Origin: Candidatus Polarisedimenticolaceae bacterium
GTDB lineage: Bacteria > Acidobacteriota > Polarisedimenticolia > Polarisedimenticolales > DASRJG01
NCBI GenBank assembly: GCA_036275915.1
Contig: DASUCV010000002.1
Span: forward strand, 62,001-126,000
Reading direction: 5' to 3'
Length of the DNA: 64,000 bases
Shown here: positions 9,025 to 16,463 of the stretch, one piece after another
How positions within the stretch are numbered: the stretch's first letter is position 1
Layout of the letters: each line of letters starts with the position of its first letter
Made by a program: the position numbers and the translations under genes
Notes under the pieces: generated by a model
Told to the model about the DNA's origin: nothing
The model's input: the letters and a program-made list of their open reading frames with translations, nothing else
Database searches by the model: none

Positions 9025-10264
9025 GATCGGCATCCGGCGGGAAGACAAGAATCGATGGGAACGCCGTGTCCCGCTGACGCCCGACCACGTCGCCGAGCTG
9101 GTCCGCACCGGCGTCCCGGTGGTCGTCGAGCCGTCGCCGATCCGCGCGTTTCCCGACGACGCTTTCCGCCGCGCCGGTGCGGCGGTCGCTTCCGATCTCA
9201 CGGGGTGCCCGCTCGTGGTCGGCGTCAAGGAGATCCCGGCGGAGAAGCTCCACCCCGGGACGGCCTACGCGTTCTTCGCGCACGTCGTGAAGGGCCAGCC
9301 GTGGAACATGCCGATGCTCCGGCGCCTCATGGAGCTGGAATGCACGCTCGTCGACTACGAGCGCATCCTCGACGATCGCGGCCGGCGCCTCGTCTTCTTC
9401 GGCCGCCACGCGGGGTTCGCCGGAATGCTCGACACGCTGTGGGCCCTCGGTCAGCGCCTCGCGTTTGAGGGGATCGACTCGCCGTTCGCCGCGCTCACGA
9501 TGGCCCACCGCTACGCCGATCTCGAGGATGCGCACGTCGCGCTCGGCCGTGTCGCCGCCTCGATCCGCCGGGACGGCGTCCCTCCCGCGCTCCACCCGCT
9601 CGTCGTCGGTTTCACGGGCTCGGGCAACACCTCGAAAGGCGCGCAAGAGATCTTCGACCAGCTTCCGTACGAGGAGATCCTCGTCGAGGACCTCGAGGGG
9701 CAAATGCGAGGCGGCGAGCTGCCGCACAACCTCGTCTACAAGGTGGTCTTCTCTCGCGCCGACCGGTTCGACGGTGTCGTGGCGCGCCACCTCGGCCATC
9801 TGACCGCCCTCGTCAACGGCGTCTACTGGGAGCCCGGCCACCCGCGCGTCGTCACGCTCGACGATCTTCGCCGTCTCTTCCTCGACGGCGCGGTCTCGAG
9901 GCTTCGCGTCATCGGGGACATCTCGTGCGATCTGGCGGGCTCGATCGAGGCGACGGTGCGGGCGACGACGCCGGGAGATCCGGTTTACGTCTACGACGTC
10001 GCGGCGGATGAGCCGGTGCGCGGGATCGCCGGGCGGGGCCCCGTGATCCTCGCCGTCGACAACCTGCCGTGCGAGCTCCCGGTCGACGCCTCGGCGCACT
10101 TCGGCGACGCGCTCCTCCGCTTCGTGCCGCCGATGGCCCGCTGCGATTGGACGCGCCCGTTCGGCGCTCTCGAGCTCCCCGCGGAGATCGCGCGCGCCGT
10201 CGTCGTCCACCGCGGGCACCTCACCCCCGATTACGCCTACCTCGAGCGGAGCGTCGTCGCGTGA
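9023..10264 (+). CDS. Lysine-ketoglutarate reductase (saccharopine reductase) domain protein
   Basis: This 413-residue protein corresponds to the N-terminal half (LOR) of eukaryotic aminoadipic semialdehyde synthase. It is in the alanine dehydrogenase/PNT superfamily. The opening IGIRREDKNRWERRVPLTPDHV is the hallmark of this group (conserved lysine and R.PL.P), and GFTGSGNTSKGAQEIFDQLP fits its nucleotide-binding region. The HAGFAGMLDTLWALGQRL segment also fits LOR proteins. The family catalyses NAD(P)H-dependent formation of saccharopine from lysine and 2-oxoglutarate, or a closely related step. The gene ends in a GTGA overlap with the saccharopine dehydrogenase gene, so the animal fused enzyme appears here as two adjacent polypeptides. 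Direction (synthesis or degradation of lysine) is inferred from the homoaconitase-like gene upstream. Confidence 0.83.
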   Translation: MIGIRREDKNRWERRVPLTPDHVAELVRTGVPVVVEPSPIRAFPDDAFRRAGAAVASDLTGCPLVVGVKEIPAEKLHPGTAYAFFAHVVKGQPWNMPMLRRLMELECTLVDYERILDDRGRRLVFFGRHAGFAGMLDTLWALGQRLAFEGIDSPFAALTMAHRYADLEDAHVALGRVAASIRRDGVPPALHPLVVGFTGSGNTSKGAQEIFDQLPYEEILVEDLEGQMRGGELPHNLVYKVVFSRADRFDGVVARHLGHLTALVNGVYWEPGHPRVVTLDDLRRLFLDGAVSRLRVIGDISCDLAGSIEATVRATTPGDPVYVYDVAADEPVRGIAGRGPVILAVDNLPCELPVDASAHFGDALLRFVPPMARCDWTRPFGALELPAEIARAVVVHRGHLTPDYAYLERSVVA

Positions 10265-11514
10265 AGCGTGTCGTGGTGCTCGGCGCGGGGCTCGTCTCCG
10301 GGCCGCTCGTCGAGTATTTCCTCGACGCGGGCGACGTGGCGCTCACCGTTGCCGATCGCGAGATCGAGCACGCTGCGGCCGCGATCGCCGGACATCCACG
10401 GGGAAAGGCCATCGCGCTCGCCGGAGACGATGGGCCCGCGCTCGCACGCCTCCTCGCCGCGTGCGATCTCGTCGTGAGCCTCCTCCCCGCCCCGCTCCAC
10501 GCGGCGGTCGCGAAGGTCGCGATCGAGGCGCGCGTGCCGATGGTGACGACCTCCTACGTCTCGCCCGAGATGCGCGCGCTCGACTCCGCGGCGCGTGACG
10601 CCGGCGTGATCGTCCTCAACGAAGCCGGCCTCGATCCCGGGATCGATCACATGTCCGCCATGCGCGCGATCGAGCGGCTGACCGCCGAGGGACGACCGCC
10701 CACCTCGTTCCGGAGCTGCTGCGGCGGCCTCCCGGCGCCCGACGCGAACGACAACCCGTGGGGGTACAAGTTCTCGTGGAGCCCCCGCGGCGTGCTCGCG
10801 GCCGGGAGGAGCGCGGCGCGCTACCTCGACGACCGCCGTGTCGTCGAGATCCCGGGGGAAGAGCTCTTCCGCTCCGTGGCGCCCTACGACGTGCCGGGAC
10901 TCGGCCGCTTCGAGGTCTACCCGAACCGCGACGCGCTCGCGTACGTCGCGACGTACGGGCTCGACGGGATCGCGACGATGTTCCGGGGCACGCTGCGCTG
11001 GCCCGGGTGGTGCGCCACGCTGGACGTCGTCGCGCGGCTCGGCCTGCTGGACGTCTCCCCGCGTGAGTGGCGCCGGGGAACGACCTACGCCGAGTTCATG
11101 GAAGCCTTCCCGGCGCCCCCGGCCGAGGCCGCCCACCGCTTGGCGTGGGCGGGGCTCTTCGCCGACGATCCGATCGGCGTCACGCAGGCGGCGCCGATCG
11201 ACGTGCTGTGTGCCCGCCTGGAAGAGCGGATGCGCTACCGCCCGGGCGAGCGCGACATGATCGTCCTGCGGCACGAGCTCGGATCGGGCGGCCGGACCTT
11301 CGTGTCGAGCCTCGTCGCCTACGGCGGCCCGGCCGCCTCGGCGATGGCGCGCACGGTGGCGCTGCCCGCGGCGCTCGCCGCCCGGCTCATTCTCGACAGG
11401 CGGGTCGCGCTGACCGGCGTCCGGATCCCGGTCCACCGCGAGATCTATGAGCCGGTCCTGAACGGCCTGCAAGGGATGGGGATCGTGTTCGAGGAGACCT
11501 GGTCTACGCCATAA
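10261..11514 (+). CDS. Saccharopine dehydrogenase
   Basis: A 417-residue NAD(P)-dependent enzyme of the saccharopine dehydrogenase family (LYS9-like, glutamate-forming type). The Rossmann fold begins at once with VVVLGAGLVSGPLVEYF. LLPAPLHAAVAKVAIEA and TTSYVSPEMRAL follow, and NEAGLDPGIDHMSAMRAI is the diagnostic motif of the glutamate-forming enzyme. The SCCGGLPAPDANDNPWGYKF segment is also shared with eukaryotic LYS9 and the C-terminal half of animal AASS. Length is close to fungal LYS9 (about 446). The GTG start overlaps the LOR stop. The enzyme interconverts saccharopine with glutamate and aminoadipate semialdehyde. Alone it could serve lysine degradation, so biosynthesis rests on the wider cluster. 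Confidence 0.87.
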   Translation: MKRVVVLGAGLVSGPLVEYFLDAGDVALTVADREIEHAAAAIAGHPRGKAIALAGDDGPALARLLAACDLVVSLLPAPLHAAVAKVAIEARVPMVTTSYVSPEMRALDSAARDAGVIVLNEAGLDPGIDHMSAMRAIERLTAEGRPPTSFRSCCGGLPAPDANDNPWGYKFSWSPRGVLAAGRSAARYLDDRRVVEIPGEELFRSVAPYDVPGLGRFEVYPNRDALAYVATYGLDGIATMFRGTLRWPGWCATLDVVARLGLLDVSPREWRRGTTYAEFMEAFPAPPAEAAHRLAWAGLFADDPIGVTQAAPIDVLCARLEERMRYRPGERDMIVLRHELGSGGRTFVSSLVAYGGPAASAMARTVALPAALAARLILDRRVALTGVRIPVHREIYEPVLNGLQGMGIVFEETWSTP

Positions 11515-11515
11515 T
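11510..11515 (+). promoter_or_regulatory. -10 box CATAAT, leaderless-type spacing
   Basis: CATAAT matches the TATAAT consensus at five of six positions and ends 7 bases before the ATG at 11523. It overlaps the stop codon of the saccharopine dehydrogenase gene. No ribosome binding site is visible. Confidence 0.45.
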
Positions 11516-11522
11516 CCGCCCG

Positions 11523-12704
11523 ATGCGGATTCTGGGGGCCGATCTCCGCGATCTGGGGACCGCGGGGGGCGAAGCGACCGTCGCCCTGTGGGACGAGCCG
11601 TCGGCGACCGTTCACGCGCCCGACCTTCCGTCCGTCGCGCGCGAGGTCGCCCGTCTCGCCGCGGGCGAGCCGTTCGTCCTCGCCGTCGACGTTCCGGTTG
11701 CCGGGGCCTCCGCCGAGGGGAAGGCGAGGCGCGTCGACGGCTGGGTGCAGCGGCGCCTGGGCGTGAGGCTCCCGGCTCGAGCCGGCGAGGGAGCGAACGG
11801 CACCCAGCTCCTCGCGGCGCTCGCGACCGCCGGGCATCCGTGCCTCCCCTACCCCGATCGCGACCGCCGGCAGGCCGGCCTCGCGGAGATCCATCCCGAG
11901 CTCGTGTTGAAATCGCTCGTCTGGGAGCGCTCGATCGCGGCGTCGGCGCGCGAGCTGCCGCAACGCGAGGCGATCCTGCGAGCGCTCGAGATTCCTGCCT
12001 ACCGCGGCGCGCGCGTCGCGCGTGCGAGCGACGACGAGCGCTTCGCGGCACTCGACCTCGCGATCACGATCGCGGTGGCCGCGGGCGTCGATCCTCGCGC
12101 CGCACGCGAGGAGCTCACCCGCGGCGCCGTCGCGCGCGCGGCATCGATCTTCGATGCGACCCTTCTCGTGCACGCGGCCGAGCGCTACTTGGACGAGCCC
12201 GAGCGCACGGCGTTCGTCGGGGCGCGCGAGACCGGGTACACGATCCTCCCCGCGGACGCATTCCTCCGCCGCGTCGCCCTCAAGGAGACTCCGCGCACGC
12301 CCGAACGCTCGCGGCTCTTCCCGCGCGCGAGCCTGGAAGAGCGCCTTGCCGACCACGCGACGGTCAGGCCCCTCGAGCTCCTCGACATGGGCGGCCGCGC
12401 GCAGCGTGTCGAGGCGGTCTTCGACGAGGTGCCGCGCTACGAGTTCGACAACCTCGACGAGATGCTCTGGTGGAAGCATTGCCGGCACCTCGCGGGTCCC
12501 GATCTGCCGGTGGACGGGCTCGACGAGATGGTCGTACGCCTCGAGTCCGACGACGCCCCACTTCGGCTCGTCCGGTCGCGTCACAAGACGTTGTCGTTCC
12601 GCTTCGAGCCTCCGCAGAGCTGGCGCGCGCGGATTTCGCCGCGCGACGGCAAGACGTATGCGTTCCGGGTGCTGCGGGCGGTCTTTGAAGCCGGAAGGAT
12701 CTAA
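11523..12704 (+). CDS. DUF429-type protein with C-terminal extension
   Basis: A 393-residue protein. The first 210 or so residues fit the DUF429 family, predicted RNase H-fold nucleases: an initial acidic strand (ILGADLRDLG), AVDVPVA, KARRVDGWVQRRLGVR, and AEIHPELVLKSL (the conserved HPE). The remaining 180 residues (for example YEFDNLDEMLWWKHCRHLAG and ARISPRDGKTYAFRVL) were not recognised. Function is unknown. It starts 8 bases after the saccharopine dehydrogenase stop but has its own -10-like box, so it may be transcribed separately. Confidence 0.6.
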   Translation: MRILGADLRDLGTAGGEATVALWDEPSATVHAPDLPSVAREVARLAAGEPFVLAVDVPVAGASAEGKARRVDGWVQRRLGVRLPARAGEGANGTQLLAALATAGHPCLPYPDRDRRQAGLAEIHPELVLKSLVWERSIAASARELPQREAILRALEIPAYRGARVARASDDERFAALDLAITIAVAAGVDPRAAREELTRGAVARAASIFDATLLVHAAERYLDEPERTAFVGARETGYTILPADAFLRRVALKETPRTPERSRLFPRASLEERLADHATVRPLELLDMGGRAQRVEAVFDEVPRYEFDNLDEMLWWKHCRHLAGPDLPVDGLDEMVVRLESDDAPLRLVRSRHKTLSFRFEPPQSWRARISPRDGKTYAFRVLRAVFEAGRI

Positions 12705-12711
12705 AGGCTCT

Positions 12712-12739
12712 GGAGGACAAAGCAGAATGTCCCCATTGA
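12712..12739. repeat. Partial GGGGACA-type repeat
   Basis: The short gap between two convergent genes contains AGGACAAAGCAGAATGTCCC, ending in the TGTCCCCATT core seen again at 48045-48054 and, as TGTCCCC, in the palindromes at 38763-38820 and 45431-45519. Only a weak inverted repeat remains here. Confidence 0.4.
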
Positions 12740-13972
12740 CTACTCGTATCTCAGCGCATCGATCGGATCGAGCGCGGCGGCGCGCACCGCGGGGTAGATG
12801 CCCGAGGCGAGCCCGACGGTGACCGAGACGCCGGTCGAGAGGACGATCGACCAGAGCGTGACGACGGTCGGCCAGCTCGCGTAGGCCGCGACCCCCTTCG
12901 CGATGACGAGGCCGGCGGCGATGCCGAGGAGGCCGCCGACCGCCGAGATCGAGAACGACTCGATGATGAACTGATTGCGGATGTCGAGCCGGCGCGCGCC
13001 GACGGCCCGCCGCACGCCGATCTCCCGCGTCCGCTCGAGCACCGTGGCGAGCATGATGTTCATGATCCCGATCCCGCCGACGAGGAGCGAGATCCCCGCG
13101 ATGCAGCCCATCACGATGTTGAAGAGACGCTGCGTGCGTCGGCTCTGCTCGAGCAGCGTCTCGGGCACGACGAGATCGAAGTCCCCCGCACCTCCGTGGA
13201 TCCGGTCGACGAGCTCGCTCACGACCGCGGCGGCGGCGCGCGGCTCGGCGTCGGGCGAGAGGCGGACGATCAGCTCGTCGAGCGGCGCCTTGAGCGGCGG
13301 CCGGTCGAACTTGCGGCTCGCGGTCGTGACGGGAACGTAGATCTCGTGCGCTGTCGAGCCGAGGGAGACACCTTCGAAGCTCGACGAGCCGCCGCTGTCC
13401 CGGAGCACGCCCACGACGGTGAGCCACACGTCGTTGACCTTGAGGTCGCTTCCGAGCGCCGGCCCGTAGCCGAAGAGATCGCGGCGCACGCCGCTGCCGA
13501 TGACGCAGACCTGCGCGTGATCGCGCTCGTCGAGCGCGTCCAGGAACCGCCCTTCCGCGAGGTCGAGCCGCGCGAGGTCGCGCTGGCGGTACGAGACGCC
13601 CGTCACCCTCGCCTTCGTCTTCGAGCCGGAGGCGAGGACCTTGTACGGGTCGATGACGACGCGCGCCGCCACGAGCTCGACCCCCGGGACGGCGTCCTTG
13701 ATCGCCTGCGCGTCGCGCCACGAGAGGCCCTGCGATTTCTTCCTGATCTCCTCGAGCTCGTCGTCCTTCATCTCCTTGGAGCGGAGGATGACGTTGCGGA
13801 GGCCGAGGCGCTCGATGAGCTCGAGCGCCGAGCGCTCGGCGCCCGCGCCGATCGACAGCATCGCGATGACGGCGCCGACGCCGAAGATCATCCCGAGCAT
13901 CGTGAGGGCCGAGCGAAGCTTGTGCGCGGTGAGATTGGCGAGCGCGCTGCCGAACGACTCGCCGAACGTCAC
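12740..13972 (-). CDS. MacB-type ABC transporter permease
   Basis: A 410-residue FtsX/MacB-family permease. An N-terminal membrane helix (ALTMLGMIFGVGAVIAMLSIG) is followed by a large periplasmic MacB_PCD-type domain. Near the C-terminus are three helices with the family signature GIGIMNIMLATVLERTREIGVRRAVGA, and the protein ends in LDPIDALRYE. No ATPase domain is fused and none is encoded in this operon, so it must borrow one, possibly the ATPase at 21439-22176. Its start overlaps the stop of the upstream adaptor gene by 4 bases (ATGA), and it is the last gene of the minus-strand operon of three adaptors. Confidence 0.9.
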   Translation of the reverse strand: MTFGESFGSALANLTAHKLRSALTMLGMIFGVGAVIAMLSIGAGAERSALELIERLGLRNVILRSKEMKDDELEEIRKKSQGLSWRDAQAIKDAVPGVELVAARVVIDPYKVLASGSKTKARVTGVSYRQRDLARLDLAEGRFLDALDERDHAQVCVIGSGVRRDLFGYGPALGSDLKVNDVWLTVVGVLRDSGGSSSFEGVSLGSTAHEIYVPVTTASRKFDRPPLKAPLDELIVRLSPDAEPRAAAAVVSELVDRIHGGAGDFDLVVPETLLEQSRRTQRLFNIVMGCIAGISLLVGGIGIMNIMLATVLERTREIGVRRAVGARRLDIRNQFIIESFSISAVGGLLGIAAGLVIAKGVAAYASWPTVVTLWSIVLSTGVSVTVGLASGIYPAVRAAALDPIDALRYE

Positions 13973-15243
13973 GAGCCGCCGCCGATCGCCGTCGGGGAGC
14001 CGCCCGACGTCACGGGAGCCTCCTCTCGCGCGCCCGACTCCGGGTCGCGGAGCGCCACTTCGTCACCTTCGTCGAGCCCTTGGGCGACGACGACCCGGCC
14101 GACGGCGGCGGGACCGAGCGTCACGGGAACGGCGGCGAAGCTTCCGTGCCGCCGCCGGTAGACGATCGGCTTCCCGTCCTTCTCGAAGACGGCGTTGCGA
14201 GGGACGCTGATCGCGGCGTCGTTACGATCGAGCGCGAGGACCGCGCGCACCCGCTGCCCCGGCTTCATGAGCGACGGATCGGTCGACGCGAGCGAGAGCG
14301 TGGTCCCGAAGTACTGGACCGGGATCCAGCCGGTGCGCCGCTTCGCGAGCGTGTCGACCTTCTTGATCGACGCCGCGAACTCCTTCTCGGGGTGCGCCTC
14401 GACGACGACCGTCGCCGGAAGGCCGGGGCTCAAGCCGCCGGCGTCCGCTTCGAGCACGTAGACCTGTGCCTGGAGGGTCGTCAGCTCCGGGATCTCCGCC
14501 ACCGGCTGGCCGGGCCAGAGCGTATCGCCGACCTTCGCGACCTCGCCGCGCCAGTTGCGCTTGTAGACGAGGATGCCGTCGTGCGGCGCCTTGATCTCGA
14601 GCGCGTCCAGTCCCTTCTTGGCGCGGTCGATCGCGAGCCCCGCCTTCCGCCGCTCGATGTCGAGGAGCGCCAGGTCGACCTGAGCGACCCCCTGGCGAAT
14701 CGTGCGCACGTCGTCCGACGTCTCGATCCGCTGCTGCGCGAGCGTGCGGTCGATCTCGGAACGGATGATCTCCTGGCGCGAGAAGACGTCGGGATCGTCG
14801 ACCTTGTAATGGTCGGCGGCCTCGAGCTCCTTCCGCGCGAGGTCGGCGTCGCGCTCGAGATTCTTGATCGTCCCGCCGGTATCGGCCTTCGTCCCGCTGA
14901 TGCGGCTGTCCGCGGAGGCTTGGTCGGACTCGCCGTCCCGGAGCGAGCGCTCCATCTCGGTCGGGTCGAAGCGGACGAGGACGTCGTCCCTCTTGACGCG
15001 CGAGCCGTCCGGGACGAGCCAGGCGACCTTGAGCTGGCCCTGCGCCTCCATCGGGGCCGTGACCGGCGTCGCCTGCGCGGCTTCGAGGTTCCCCTCGGCG
15101 ACGACGCGCCGCTCGAACGGCGCGCGCTTCACGGTGAGCGTCGGCACGCCGGCGTCGGCGCGGAAGCGGCCGGCCCACGGCACGACGACCGCGACCGCGG
15201 CGACCGTCAGAATCGTCGCGCCGACGACGCGGGACCGCTTCAC
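13969..15243 (-). CDS. HlyD-family efflux adaptor (third in tandem)
   Basis: A 424-residue periplasmic adaptor. An N-terminal membrane anchor (VVGATILTVAAVAVVVPWAG) is followed by a lipoyl/barrel-sandwich half (VVAEGNLEAAQATPV), a long alpha-helical hairpin (about residues 95-210) and the second half EIKAPHDGILVYKRNWRGE, then a beta-barrel and a membrane-proximal domain. Adaptors of this type link inner-membrane permeases to an outer-membrane channel. The GTG start at 15243 overlaps the previous stop. The start was chosen because it places the hydrophobic anchor at the N-terminus; the same frame stays open far upstream but only over the neighbouring gene. Confidence 0.85.
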   Translation of the reverse strand: MKRSRVVGATILTVAAVAVVVPWAGRFRADAGVPTLTVKRAPFERRVVAEGNLEAAQATPVTAPMEAQGQLKVAWLVPDGSRVKRDDVLVRFDPTEMERSLRDGESDQASADSRISGTKADTGGTIKNLERDADLARKELEAADHYKVDDPDVFSRQEIIRSEIDRTLAQQRIETSDDVRTIRQGVAQVDLALLDIERRKAGLAIDRAKKGLDALEIKAPHDGILVYKRNWRGEVAKVGDTLWPGQPVAEIPELTTLQAQVYVLEADAGGLSPGLPATVVVEAHPEKEFAASIKKVDTLAKRRTGWIPVQYFGTTLSLASTDPSLMKPGQRVRAVLALDRNDAAISVPRNAVFEKDGKPIVYRRRHGSFAAVPVTLGPAAVGRVVVAQGLDEGDEVALRDPESGAREEAPVTSGGSPTAIGGGS

Positions 15244-16463
15244 GACGCCGCCCGCGCGGCTGCGTCCAGATCGCGCTTCGCGACGCGGTCGCCCTTCGCG
15301 AGCCCCGACGTCACCTCGACCGAGGTCTCGTTCCGCGCCCCGATCTTGATCGAGCGGCGCTCGTAGCCCATCGCCGTCTTCCGGAAGACCACCGGACCGT
15401 CGGGGGTCGGGAAAACCGCATCGGCGGGGACCAGGAGCGCCTTGGCGACGCGCCCCGTCTCGATCGTTCCGCGGAAGCGCATCCCGGGGCGCATCTTGCG
15501 AGGATCGGTCGCATCCAGTGTGACGACGAGCTTCACGATCTTCACCGGGTTGCGCCACGACTGCTGCTGCACGGTGCTCCAGATCGAGCCGATCGTCCCC
15601 GTGAACCAGTCGTCGGGATGAGCGTCGAGCCGGAGGCGGACCTTCTGGCCGGCGGCGATCTTGCCGGCATCGGATTCGTCCACCTCGCCGAGCGCTTTCA
15701 TCGCCGAGAGATCGGGCAGCTCCATGATCCTCTCGCCGCGCCACGACGAGTCGCCGACCTTCTTCTTCTCGTCGCGCCAATTGGAGGCGTAGACAACCGT
15801 CGCCGCCCGCGTCGCCTTGACCGTCATCGCGTCGATCGCCGATTGGATCTCGTGGACGCGCGCGTCGGCACCGGCCTTCTCGGAGCGCAGGGCGGCGAGC
15901 GCGACATCGGTCGCCTTCTGCTCCGCGGCGAGCTTCTCCTTCAAGAAGGAGACCTCGCGCTCGGCGTCGGCCAGGGCCAGTCGCGACTCGCGGAGCTGCT
16001 GGCTCTTGACGAGCTCCTCGGGAACGTCGAGCTCGAGCTTCGCCTTGCGGGCGCGCGATTCGGCCTCGGCGAGACGCAGCTCGTCGTTCCGCCGCGCGAT
16101 CTCGGCGTCCTTCTCCTCCTTTTCGATGCGCTTCCCCGCCGACTCGCTCCCGGCCTGCTTCTCTTGCAGCTTGCGCGTGAGATCGCTCGTGTCGAAGCCC
16201 AGGACCGGCTCGCCGGCCTTCACGTCTTTCCCCTCGGGCGCCATCATCGAGATCTTGAAGTCGAAGACGTCGGGAACCTGCGGCGGCCCGACGGGATCGC
16301 TGTGAACGGCTGCGAGGCTGCCGGTGACCTCGACCGTGAGGACGAGATCGCCCTGGTCGACGCTCCCCCAGACGCGATCGGGAAGGGTCGTCCGGCCGAA
16401 GACCGCCGCCGCGCCGAGCACGGCGACGGCGGCACCCGCCAGGACGAGCGTGCGGCGCCTCAT
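15240..16463 (-). CDS. HlyD-family efflux adaptor (second in tandem)
   Basis: A 407-residue adaptor related to its two neighbours. It has an N-terminal membrane anchor (TLVLAGAAVAVLGAAAVFG), the lipoyl-like segment GEPVLGFDTSDLTRKL, a strongly charged coiled-coil hairpin at about residues 95-200, then VKATRAATVVYASNWRDEKK closing the barrel sandwich and a C-terminal barrel with PGMRFRGTIETG. ATG at 16463 overlaps the upstream stop (ATGA). The charged hairpin is similar in design to that of the upstream adaptor (compare ELDVPEELVKSQQLRESRLAL with AEIPEEFLRGKDWQENQMAL), so the genes look like divergent tandem duplicates. Confidence 0.85.
   Translation of the reverse strand: MRRRTLVLAGAAVAVLGAAAVFGRTTLPDRVWGSVDQGDLVLTVEVTGSLAAVHSDPVGPPQVPDVFDFKISMMAPEGKDVKAGEPVLGFDTSDLTRKLQEKQAGSESAGKRIEKEEKDAEIARRNDELRLAEAESRARKAKLELDVPEELVKSQQLRESRLALADAEREVSFLKEKLAAEQKATDVALAALRSEKAGADARVHEIQSAIDAMTVKATRAATVVYASNWRDEKKKVGDSSWRGERIMELPDLSAMKALGEVDESDAGKIAAGQKVRLRLDAHPDDWFTGTIGSIWSTVQQQSWRNPVKIVKLVVTLDATDPRKMRPGMRFRGTIETGRVAKALLVPADAVFPTPDGPVVFRKTAMGYERRSIKIGARNETSVEVTSGLAKGDRVAKRDLDAAARAAS

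Noticed and set aside
9023-11514. Lysine degradation only, as the reason for the saccharopine genes
   Set aside because: Not excluded, but the homoaconitase-like and dehydrogenase pair nearby is hard to explain by degradation, so biosynthesis is preferred for now.
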